Shown here: piece after piece, positions 29,821 through 37,713 of the stretch
Position numbering within the stretch: the first letter of the stretch is position 1
Layout: every line of letters starts with the position of its first letter
Assembly: GCA_035653615.1 (NCBI GenBank)
Contig: DASRBN010000037.1
Coordinates: forward strand, 361,350 to 425,349
Source of the DNA: Ktedonobacteraceae bacterium
Lineage (GTDB): Bacteria > Chloroflexota > Ktedonobacteria > Ktedonobacterales > Ktedonobacteraceae
Direction of reading: 5' to 3'
Length of the DNA stretch: 64,000 bases
Notes under the pieces: model-generated
What the model saw: only the letters and a program-made list of their open reading frames with translations
What the model was told of the DNA's origin: nothing
Database searches by the model: none
Translations under genes and position numbers: made by a program

Positions 29821-30696
29821 ATGAATGAACCGCTTGTGACCCAGTTTGGTGCCCCTGATGCGCCCTATTGCGACCCGGCTACCGCCCATGTGACGATCAT
29901 TCCGGCTCCGCTGGAATATAGCGTATGCTACATAAAAGGGACCGAACACGGGCCACAGGCGATTCTTAATGCCTCAAGCCAGATGGAATTATACGATGAG
30001 GAACTTGATTGGTGTCCCATCGAAGCTGGTATTTATACTCGCCCATCCCTCGATTACAGCGGCATGGATCATAGCGCTGCCCTGAAAGCGACCGGCGATG
30101 CCGCGCGTGAAGTCTTGCAGCGCGGGCAGCTTCCATTGACGATCGGCGGCGAGCATTCTCTCTCCGCGCCTGTTATTGCCGCCGTACATAATTATTTCCC
30201 TGATCTCATGGTTGTTCACATCGATGCCCATGGTGATTTGCGCGATCAGTATGAAGGCACACCTCTTTCTCATGCCTCGATTGAAAGACGTGTGGTAGAT
30301 ATGGGCATTCCTCTGACAGAAATCGGTATTCGCAGTTTCAGCCCTGAAGAGGCCGAGTTCATGAAGACGCGGCCCAATGTGGCGATTGTCTGGGGCTACC
30401 AGATGGCTAATGGAACGGCAATTATCCCCTGGGAGCGCCTGAGCAAGCACACCTATGTCACCATTGACCTCGACGCGCTCGATCCCTCAGAAATGCCCGC
30501 CGTTGGAACCCCCGAACCTGGCGGCCTGCACTGGTATCAACTCCTTGATCTCTTCCGAGAAATCTGCCGCCGCACTACCATAGTTGGTATGGATGTAGTT
30601 GAACTCTGTCCGATGCCGGGACAGGTACGAGCCGATTTCCTGGCCGCCAAACTGGTCTATAAGATGATCGGCTACCGCTTTGCCGGGCTACGTTAG
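29821..30696 (+). CDS. speB: Agmatinase/ureohydrolase family protein
   Basis: A 291-residue ureohydrolase that would release urea from agmatine or N1-aminopropylagmatine to give putrescine or spermidine. Binuclear Mn ligands are visible in GGEHSL, HIDAHGDL and TIDLDALDPSEMPAVGTPEPGG, plus a Glu in GMDVVEL. Length fits the family. Lying 19 bp after speD makes the aminopropylagmatine route plausible, although no aminopropyltransferase (speE) is in the window. GAAGGA precedes the ATG. Confidence 0.88.
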   Translation: MNEPLVTQFGAPDAPYCDPATAHVTIIPAPLEYSVCYIKGTEHGPQAILNASSQMELYDEELDWCPIEAGIYTRPSLDYSGMDHSAALKATGDAAREVLQRGQLPLTIGGEHSLSAPVIAAVHNYFPDLMVVHIDAHGDLRDQYEGTPLSHASIERRVVDMGIPLTEIGIRSFSPEEAEFMKTRPNVAIVWGYQMANGTAIIPWERLSKHTYVTIDLDALDPSEMPAVGTPEPGGLHWYQLLDLFREICRRTTIVGMDVVELCPMPGQVRADFLAAKLVYKMIGYRFAGLR

Positions 30697-30760
30697 CGGG
30701 TCTGGCCCCAGGCCGGTGATGAATTTTCACGAACAAAACCGATAATCTAAGTGGTCTTAG

Positions 30761-30836
30761 CCGTGTCATTCTGAGCGCAGCGAAGAATCCCTGGCGCGCT
30801 GGACACGGATTCTTCGCTGCGCTCAGAATGACACGG
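30761..30836. repeat. 30-bp perfect inverted repeat, CATTCTGAGCG family
   Basis: Arms 30761-30790 and 30807-30836 are fully complementary with a 16-nt loop. It lies between the convergent ends of the speB-like gene and the PucR-like regulator gene. Confidence 0.85.
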
Positions 30837-30882
30837 CATGGGGCGCTTCCCGATTGTGATGATAAAAATTCATTATCGGCCC

Positions 30883-33051
30883 CTACGCTCCATTGCGCAG
30901 TTTGTACACTTTGATAGCAACTTGCAGGGTGAGCCAGTTGCTGCGTTCTTGCAGATCGATATCACATAACGATTGCAGGCGATCCAGGCGCTGGATGAGC
31001 GTATTGCGATGGACATACAACCGGTTGGAGGTGCGTGTGAGATTTCCGGCGCACTCGAGGTAGGTTTCCAGCGTATCCAACAAATCAGTTCCCTTGCGTG
31101 CGTCGTAGTTGGCGATGCGCCCGACCTGGTCCTGATACATATCGCGTAAGTCATCCATGCGCGCGATCTTATACAGGTAGCGATAGACCCCTAAATCGTT
31201 GAAATGCGTTACGTCTCCTTCGCGGTTCAGACTCTGCCCCATTTGCAACGCCTCGCCAGCCTCGGCGAAGCCGCGCCGGTAGTCGCTCGCATTGCGGCAT
31301 ATATTGCCGATGCCTGCCGAGAGATGTACTTTATGCTCGTTGCGCATCTGCTGGAACAAGTCGCGCAGCCACGTTTTCAAACGCGAACCTGATGGATCCT
31401 TACTGAGGCAAACGATGCAGGTAAGCAGATTCTCCCGCTCATACACTAATGATCCAGGAAAATTATCCAGAAGCCGCCGCCGTATCTGCCCGCTAATACG
31501 TTTGTGCGTCTCGAGCCGATCAGTAGTGGCGGGAGTGGGAACCTGGCGGGTAGAGGAGCTTGCTCCGACCTGGGAAGCCTGCTCCGCTCTGAGATGTGGA
31601 GCTTGCGGAGCGCCTTTCCATTCTCTCGCGCCCCGCTGTTCTTCCAGGTGAACTCCCCGCCCGCTTGATTCCCGCGACTGTGTATGTTGTGCTGTACTGT
31701 ATCCATACTCTTCGCCATCACCGGCATCAACATGCGCGATTTCAATCGTCACAATAGCATGAGGCCTGGATAGATCACAGCCGAGAAAGTTTGCGCGCTG
31801 GCGTAGCGTATCTTCTGAATCATATGTCCCTTGCGCCAGATCATCAAAGAAGCCCTTGATGAGATTCTTCTGCGCCAGCAAATCCACCAGGTGGCTGTTC
31901 TTAATTGCCAGCGCTACCTGGTTGGCGATGGTGCTTAACAGCGTCGAATCTTCTGCTGTATAGCGTCGTGCCTTACTCGAATAACAATTGATCAGCCCGA
32001 GATGTTCAGTCCCGGCGATTAATGGCAGGGAGAGCAACGACTTATAATGCGAATCTTTTACGGGATTCAGGTGTTCCAGTACGTGCGTGCTCGTCTCGGA
32101 TAGTTGTCCCTGGGGGGATGTAGAGGCCGCGAGTGAAGCTTGCGGAGCACCTTTCAATTCTATCGCGCCCTGGACCGGGGCTACTCGCAACTTATCCCAG
32201 GCCTGTCGATCAATGTCAATTGTTCGAAAGCTTAGCGCGCGATCGCTTAGATGAGGCGATGAGGCGCGTACCGTCAGGCGCCCGCGAGTCGAGTCGAGCA
32301 ACATGATCACACAAAGATCAACTTCTATGATCTGCGCCGTCAGGGTTGCAAGCGAGCGCAGCATATCATCGAGATATTGGCCCGAACTGATCGTCTGGCT
32401 CAACACTGAGAGATTCGTTAAAATGTTCAGCTTCCTCTGTGTACTTTCGTACAGCTGTGCATTCTCAATGGCTCTGGCAGCCAGAGCCGCCGTATTGCTC
32501 ACAAACACCTGGTGTTGTTCAGTAAACTCGTATGGCGCGGCAGTGTGCATCGTAATGATGCCGATCAGGTGGCGATCTTTGGCAACGATAGGCACGGTCA
32601 TTGTTGACTGGAACTTCTCTTCCTCTAATTCTGGAAAATAGCGGAAGCGTGGGTCGTTCATGGCCTCTTCTTTCAGGATCACCGGTTGCAATGTCATGCC
32701 AACCCAGCCCGTAATCCCCTCGCCGAGAGCCAGTTCGATCTTGCCCACCAGGTGCGAGTATGGCTCGCTCGTACTGGCCAGAATCAGGCGTTCTTTATCC
32801 CGATTAAAGAGGTAAATGAAAGCAGCGTGACAGGAAATGGCGCGCACAAGCGTGTCCACCAGGTGGCGCAGTACTACATCAAGCTTCAGAGTCGATCCTA
32901 CTGTTGAGATTACCTCGTTCAGCAAGGTGTTTTCCTGTGTGCGCGCATCAAGTGCCGCCCGCAGCTCAGCAATTTCTCGCAGAAGCTCATCGATTGTGCG
33001 CTCAGGCACATGACCTGCACCATCTTCCGGCGAAACCAGTTTGGAAGACAT
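30883..33051 (-). CDS. GAF-domain PucR-type transcriptional regulator
   Basis: A 722-residue regulator. A short coiled coil (ELRAALDARTQENTLLNEV) leads to a GAF domain (about 40-200) and a second GAF domain (about 210-400). A GGDEF-like PucR middle region and a C-terminal PucR HTH follow (TLETYLECAGNLTRTSNRL, VHRNTLIQRLDRLQSL). PucR-type HTH proteins often control purine and pyrimidine catabolism, and a permease/cytosine-deaminase pair is transcribed away from it. ATG 33051 has AGGAGG upstream. The ligand is unknown. Confidence 0.85.
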   Translation of the reverse strand: MSSKLVSPEDGAGHVPERTIDELLREIAELRAALDARTQENTLLNEVISTVGSTLKLDVVLRHLVDTLVRAISCHAAFIYLFNRDKERLILASTSEPYSHLVGKIELALGEGITGWVGMTLQPVILKEEAMNDPRFRYFPELEEEKFQSTMTVPIVAKDRHLIGIITMHTAAPYEFTEQHQVFVSNTAALAARAIENAQLYESTQRKLNILTNLSVLSQTISSGQYLDDMLRSLATLTAQIIEVDLCVIMLLDSTRGRLTVRASSPHLSDRALSFRTIDIDRQAWDKLRVAPVQGAIELKGAPQASLAASTSPQGQLSETSTHVLEHLNPVKDSHYKSLLSLPLIAGTEHLGLINCYSSKARRYTAEDSTLLSTIANQVALAIKNSHLVDLLAQKNLIKGFFDDLAQGTYDSEDTLRQRANFLGCDLSRPHAIVTIEIAHVDAGDGEEYGYSTAQHTQSRESSGRGVHLEEQRGAREWKGAPQAPHLRAEQASQVGASSSTRQVPTPATTDRLETHKRISGQIRRRLLDNFPGSLVYERENLLTCIVCLSKDPSGSRLKTWLRDLFQQMRNEHKVHLSAGIGNICRNASDYRRGFAEAGEALQMGQSLNREGDVTHFNDLGVYRYLYKIARMDDLRDMYQDQVGRIANYDARKGTDLLDTLETYLECAGNLTRTSNRLYVHRNTLIQRLDRLQSLCDIDLQERSNWLTLQVAIKVYKLRNGA

Positions 33052-33723
33052 GCCGACCTCCTGATCTTTTCCTGCATACACCATATATGATGGGCATTGT
33101 ACCTGTTTTCCTCCCTCGCGTCTAGGGTTTTGCCCTCCCCTTTTGCTAATTCCTACCAATGTTCGTCTCTATACTGCGATTTTCCTTGCTTATCGACGGT
33201 TTTTAAGTGCTACTTCGTAACATAATGCCTATAGATCAACATTCATCGCAAACCTTTGGTAATCTGAGCGACCCAGGCCGTGTCATTCTGAGCGCAGCGA
33301 AGAATCTGAGTGCAACGAGACCGAGATTCCCCGCTTCGATTGGAAAAATTCATTAGGGACAGGTCTTGTGCCTGCCCCGGATACTAAACAATAAAAATTC
33401 CATAAAATTTATCATCAAGCTGTTCCAACCAGAGAAAACTACTGGTAAGATCACCTTGATTCTGATATACTTGAGGCGTAAAATATTTCCCGGCATTTAT
33501 GTGTTGTGTGCGTTGTTCTCAGAACATGCAGCATGAGTCGTCATTTGCCGGATTGGAAACGTATTATCAGGGAAATTCTCAGGGGCATGGAGAACTTCTG
33601 GAGGCAGGCATCCCTGATAAGGTGAGACAGGCCGGTCGATGGACTGCTCACAAAGGTTGCTCGTACAGTACATCGTAATTATTGGTTTTTAGTAGTTTTC
33701 TGAAGGAGTAGGAGTACAACACC
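33052..33723. other. Long divergent intergenic region
   Basis: About 670 bp between the PucR-like regulator and the NCS1 permease. It holds one arm of the dispersed repeat (33277-33306), followed by GAGTGCAACGAG from a second truncated copy, and a G/C-rich GGGACAGG-type fragment near 33,355. No convincing promoter or small gene is seen. Operators for the regulator are expected here but were not identified. Confidence 0.5.
33277..33306. repeat. Single-arm CATTCTGAGCG repeat copy
   Basis: CCGTGTCATTCTGAGCGCAG, then CGAAGAATCT. Only one arm is present, with a short piece of the GTGCAACGA variant following. Confidence 0.75.
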
Positions 33724-35235
33724 ATGGCTTCCGATGTTGTGGCAATCCCTGAAGAACGTGGAATAGAGACGCATGGTATAGAACGCGTCTCCCCCTCTAC
33801 CCGTAGTCATATTCGTATCGTCGACAATTTCACCATGTGGCTTTCCGCCAATCTGGTCATTTCAACCGTCGCGCTCGGAGCGATAGCCAACCCGATTTTT
33901 CGCCTCGGTTTCTGGGATGGTCTGGCGGTTATCATCATCTTCAATGCCCTTGGTGTTTTGCCGGTCGCATTTTTCTCGACGCTCGGTCCCAAGCTCGGCT
34001 TGCGCCAGATGACGATTACACGTTTCGCTTTCGGCTGGGTAGGTGGCATTATCATGGCGCTTTTCAATGTCGCCGCCTGTCTTGGCTGGTCTACTGTCAA
34101 CGTCATCATTGGTGGCCAGCTGGTAAATTCCTTGTCTAATGGCGCTATTCCCGTCTGGGCAGGCATTCTTGTGATCGCAATTCTCACCACCCTGGTCAGT
34201 ATTTATGGCTACAGGTATGTACATCGCTACGAACGCTATTCCTGGATACCGATGGCCATCATTTTCCTGATCCTGTTCATTGTCGCCGTGCCGCACATGA
34301 AAATTATTCCAACGCCTGTATTCGGAGCCGCTGAAATCGCCGGATTCATCTCGTTTGGTGGCGCGATCTACGGCTTCGCGACCGGGTGGAGCTCTTACGC
34401 GGCAGACTATAACGTCAACCAGCCGGAGAACACAGCGGCTGCTCGTGTCTTCTGGCTCACCTTCCTGGGAGTGTTCATCCCCTGTGTGCTGTTAGAGACA
34501 CTGGGGATGGCCTTTACGAGCTGGATATCAAATAGTAGTGGTGGCGCTTTGCTCGCCGGTGTTGCCGCGCCGTTAGGTACCTTTGGAAGCATCCTTGTAG
34601 CGTTGCTCGCGCTCAGCACGGTCGCTAACAATATTCCGAACGACTATAGCCTGGGCCTTTCCATGCAGGTTCTCGGCAAAGCATTCATGCGAGTTCCGCG
34701 CTACGTCTGGACGCTCATCGGAGCAGTGGTGTACATCGTCGTCGCGATTCTGCTTGTCACGTTCACCAGCAGCTTTAACGACACGCTGAACAGTTTCATG
34801 CTGCTTGTAGCCTACTGGCTGGGACCCTACGCGATTATTCTCGTCATCGAACACTTTGTGTTCCGCAGGGGGCGCTATAATGTCGATGGTTGGAACACGG
34901 CCAGCCTGCTACCAACGGGCTGGGCCGCTATCGTGGCGATGATCATCGGTCTGGTAGGCGCCTATCTCGGGTTTTCTCAAGCCCTGGTTCTTACCTCGAA
35001 CACTCTGGGTGCGATCCCCGGCGTCACCGTAACGCCGTTCGGTTGTTCCGGTGGTGTCTGTACGTTTGGGATTACAGGTGTGTTAGGAGGTCTGGTCAAT
35101 GGTGGCATGGATATAGGCTTCGAACTGGGCCTGGTGCTTGCCGGTATCTCCTACCTCATCCTGCGCGCCATCGATGTGCGGACTGCACGCGATAGAGTCG
35201 GTTTAGACGAGGCGGCAGCAGTTGGCGGTAAGTAG
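33724..35235 (+). CDS. NCS1-family nucleobase permease (cytosine/purine type)
   Basis: A 503-residue permease with about 12 hydrophobic segments. It has NCS1 features: MWLSANLVISTVALGA in helix 1, FSTLGPKLGLRQMTITRFAFG in the 2-3 region, and TGWSSYAADYNVNQPENT in the mid-loop. NCS1 proteins import cytosine, allantoin, uracil, hydantoins or thiamine. The deaminase gene 90 bp downstream points to cytosine. AAGGAGTAGGAG lies before ATG 33724. Confidence 0.88.
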   Translation: MASDVVAIPEERGIETHGIERVSPSTRSHIRIVDNFTMWLSANLVISTVALGAIANPIFRLGFWDGLAVIIIFNALGVLPVAFFSTLGPKLGLRQMTITRFAFGWVGGIIMALFNVAACLGWSTVNVIIGGQLVNSLSNGAIPVWAGILVIAILTTLVSIYGYRYVHRYERYSWIPMAIIFLILFIVAVPHMKIIPTPVFGAAEIAGFISFGGAIYGFATGWSSYAADYNVNQPENTAAARVFWLTFLGVFIPCVLLETLGMAFTSWISNSSGGALLAGVAAPLGTFGSILVALLALSTVANNIPNDYSLGLSMQVLGKAFMRVPRYVWTLIGAVVYIVVAILLVTFTSSFNDTLNSFMLLVAYWLGPYAIILVIEHFVFRRGRYNVDGWNTASLLPTGWAAIVAMIIGLVGAYLGFSQALVLTSNTLGAIPGVTVTPFGCSGGVCTFGITGVLGGLVNGGMDIGFELGLVLAGISYLILRAIDVRTARDRVGLDEAAAVGGK

Positions 35236-35259
35236 TTTTGCCGCTAAGCAGTAGGAACA

Positions 35260-35291
35260 GAAGCAGGCAGTCGCCATCGACTGCCTGCTTC
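35260..35291 (+). terminator. Hairpin between permease and deaminase genes
   Basis: A 14-bp perfect stem (35260-35273 with 35278-35291), loop CCAT, followed by CTTTACTTTT. It resembles an intrinsic terminator or attenuator that would reduce readthrough into the deaminase gene. Confidence 0.7.
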
Positions 35292-35325
35292 CTTTACTTT
35301 TCAACATAAAAAAGAGGAACGTTTC

Positions 35326-36612
35326 ATGCAATATGATCTTCTCGTGCGTCACGCACAACTTCATCGCCGTCAGGGCCTCGTCGATATCGCCGTCAAGGAT
35401 GGACTCTTTGCCAGTATCGCCAACGACCTTTCCACAGCTACCGCTACCCGCGAGATCGATGCCGGAGGTCGACTCGTCTCACCCCCGTTTATCGATGCTC
35501 ATGTGCATCTCGATGCGGTACTCACGGTCGGGCAACCCCGCTATAATTCGACCGGCACGCTGCTGGAAGGTATTCAGATCTGGAGCGAGCGCAAGCCGAG
35601 CCTGACCGTCGAGGATACCAGGAAACGCGCCCTTGAAGAGATTCGCTGGGAGGTTGCACAGGGCACATTGCACATTCGCAGCCACGTCGATGTCTGCGAC
35701 CCCAATCTGACTGCCCTGCGTGCCTTGCTCGAGGTGCGTGAAGAGGTGCGCGATATCTGCGACCTGCAGCTCGTCGCCTTTCCCCAGGATGGCATTCTCT
35801 CGTTCCCCAACGGGCGCGAATTGATGCGCAAGGCTATGGAACTCGGCTGTGATGTAGTAGGGGGCATTCCGCACTACGAGTGGACGCGTGATATGGGCGT
35901 CGAGGATGTTCATTATGTTTTTCAACTGGCCAGGGAGTTCAATCGCGACATCGACTGCCATTGCGACGAAACCGATGACCCCCATTCGCGTTTCACCGAG
36001 GTAATGGCTGCCGATACCCTTGAGCAGAGCTGGCAGGGACGTGTCACGTCCAGTCACTGCACCGCCATGCACTCCTATGACAATGCCTACGCCTTCAAGC
36101 TCATTCGCCTGCTGGCCCGCGCCCAGGTCAACATCGTCGCCAACCCGTTCGATAATGTCGTCCTGCAAGGTCGCTTCGACACCTATCCCAGGCGCCGCGG
36201 CATCGCGCGTGTTAAAGAATTACTCGCCGCCGGCGTCAACGTCGCCCTTGGGCACGATTCGATCATGGACCCCTGGTTCCCGCTCGGCAGGGGCGATATG
36301 CTCGCCGCCGCCCAGCTTGCGCTCTTCCTCTGCCACATGAGCGGTTACGAAGAGATCAACGACGTACTTGACCTGATTACCACCAATGCCGCCAGAACAT
36401 TGCGCATCCAGGATGGCTATGGCATCGAAGAGGACAAACCGGCCAGCTTCCTTATCCTCGATGCACCCTCGGCCTTCGAAAGCCTGCGACTCATCCCGGC
36501 CCGCCTGCACGTCTTCAAAAATGGTCGCGAAGTCGCATTCACCACTCCCGCCCGGAGCATTGTCAAGAGAACAGGAGATGAGGAAGGAAAAGAGGTCACC
36601 TATCGCCCGTGA
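35326..36612 (+). CDS. codA: Cytosine deaminase-like amidohydrolase
   Basis: A 428-residue metal-dependent amidohydrolase that would deaminate cytosine to uracil. Metal ligands and signatures are PPFIDAHVHLD, HIRSHVDVCD, DCHCDETDDPHSRF, SSHCTAMHSY and the late Asp in ALGHDSIMDPWFPLGRGDML, matching the CodA pattern including the FPQDGILS loop. It follows an NCS1 permease, giving a codBA-like salvage pair. Related enzymes act on other amino-pyrimidines or triazines, so specificity is inferred. ATG 35326 follows AAAGAGGAACG. Confidence 0.87.
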   Translation: MQYDLLVRHAQLHRRQGLVDIAVKDGLFASIANDLSTATATREIDAGGRLVSPPFIDAHVHLDAVLTVGQPRYNSTGTLLEGIQIWSERKPSLTVEDTRKRALEEIRWEVAQGTLHIRSHVDVCDPNLTALRALLEVREEVRDICDLQLVAFPQDGILSFPNGRELMRKAMELGCDVVGGIPHYEWTRDMGVEDVHYVFQLAREFNRDIDCHCDETDDPHSRFTEVMAADTLEQSWQGRVTSSHCTAMHSYDNAYAFKLIRLLARAQVNIVANPFDNVVLQGRFDTYPRRRGIARVKELLAAGVNVALGHDSIMDPWFPLGRGDMLAAAQLALFLCHMSGYEEINDVLDLITTNAARTLRIQDGYGIEEDKPASFLILDAPSAFESLRLIPARLHVFKNGREVAFTTPARSIVKRTGDEEGKEVTYRP

Positions 36613-36730
36613 TGGGATACTATCGCCGGCTCGCATAGGGTAGGGGCGACCACGAGCGCGATCAATCGGCTCTCTACCGGTCGCCCTGGTAGTTCCCCCG
36701 TTTCCATTGTGTGGGCACCTATAGTCGTCC

Positions 36731-37432
36731 CTACAAAATATTCACTGCGCGCGCCGCTAACAATATAATGATCGTCATCGAGAGCAGCGCCTCGACCATC
36801 ATCAGCATTTTAGCCCTGCGCGTCAATGGAAACGTGTCCGCCGGGCTGAGAGCTGTAGCCCCGGTAAACGCCAGAAAAAGATAATCAAAGAAGAGCGGGC
36901 ACCAGTGTTCATCTGTGTTGAATGGTTGGTCCTGCTGTTGTGGAAACACGAAATCGACCGGCTTATACCCGGCCAGGTGGCGTTTTAAAGGCCCGCCGCC
37001 ATCAATTTCAAAATACCACAAAGCAAACACCAGCACATTTAATCCCCACAGCAGCCCGGCCGACTGCAACAAGTTGATCGCATGATTGTTCTCAGGCAGC
37101 GTCTGTATCAATAGTGCCAGCCCTATCGCCAGCACAATCGTTACCACGCCCAGCAAGACTAAAGCCAGCAGCCGGATAGTAAAGTGCGGCAGATGATAGC
37201 CCGCCAGCCATGCTACAGCGAAAGGCGCTATCAGCACCCCCTCAATCGCCAGCAGCAACCAGCTTGGCCCGATAATCAGCTTTTCTGGTAGAAACAGGTA
37301 GATCACACCTGTCGCTAAGATCCCAATCAAGGCTGTCCATCGGGGCAACATATGTGCCCGCATCAACTTCTTTTTAGAGAAATCGCCAGTCTCGTTCGTA
37401 CTCGTTTCTTGTGTTTTATTCACCTGGCTCAT
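36731..37432 (-). CDS. Conserved multi-pass membrane protein (WYFExDGGGP family)
   Basis: A 233-residue protein with about five or six hydrophobic segments. It carries conserved-looking blocks ALWYFEIDGGGP, DFVFPQQ, FDYLFLAFTGATALSP and a C-terminal LLAARAVNIL, which I associate with a widespread uncharacterised bacterial membrane family; the pore-like FDYLFLAFT segment vaguely recalls two-helix ion channels. ATG 37432 is taken, with a possible start at 37468; neither has a strong ribosome-binding site. It is divergent from the histidine kinase gene. Function unknown. Confidence 0.7.
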   Translation of the reverse strand: MSQVNKTQETSTNETGDFSKKKLMRAHMLPRWTALIGILATGVIYLFLPEKLIIGPSWLLLAIEGVLIAPFAVAWLAGYHLPHFTIRLLALVLLGVVTIVLAIGLALLIQTLPENNHAINLLQSAGLLWGLNVLVFALWYFEIDGGGPLKRHLAGYKPVDFVFPQQQDQPFNTDEHWCPLFFDYLFLAFTGATALSPADTFPLTRRAKMLMMVEALLSMTIIILLAARAVNIL

Positions 37433-37713
37433 ATGTCTTGCCCATTTTTCTCTATCCGCGCGATCCATTGCTCTATTGTACTCACCGGTACTGGAAAATA
37501 CAAGCTGGCTTATCTCTGGAATCGTGTCGTGGTTTTAGTAAGGGTGTACCCTTGAGGTCGCCCTCTTCTCAAAGATTACAATCTTCTCACAAAAGAGCTT
37601 GTAACGTGCAAAAATGCCCTGCTTCTGGTATAGTACAGCATCATCAACATTTGCAGGTAAGCCAACGTTGGATGATCTTTGCGGTCGTTCAACATCGTGG
37701 GGGAGTGTTTGGA

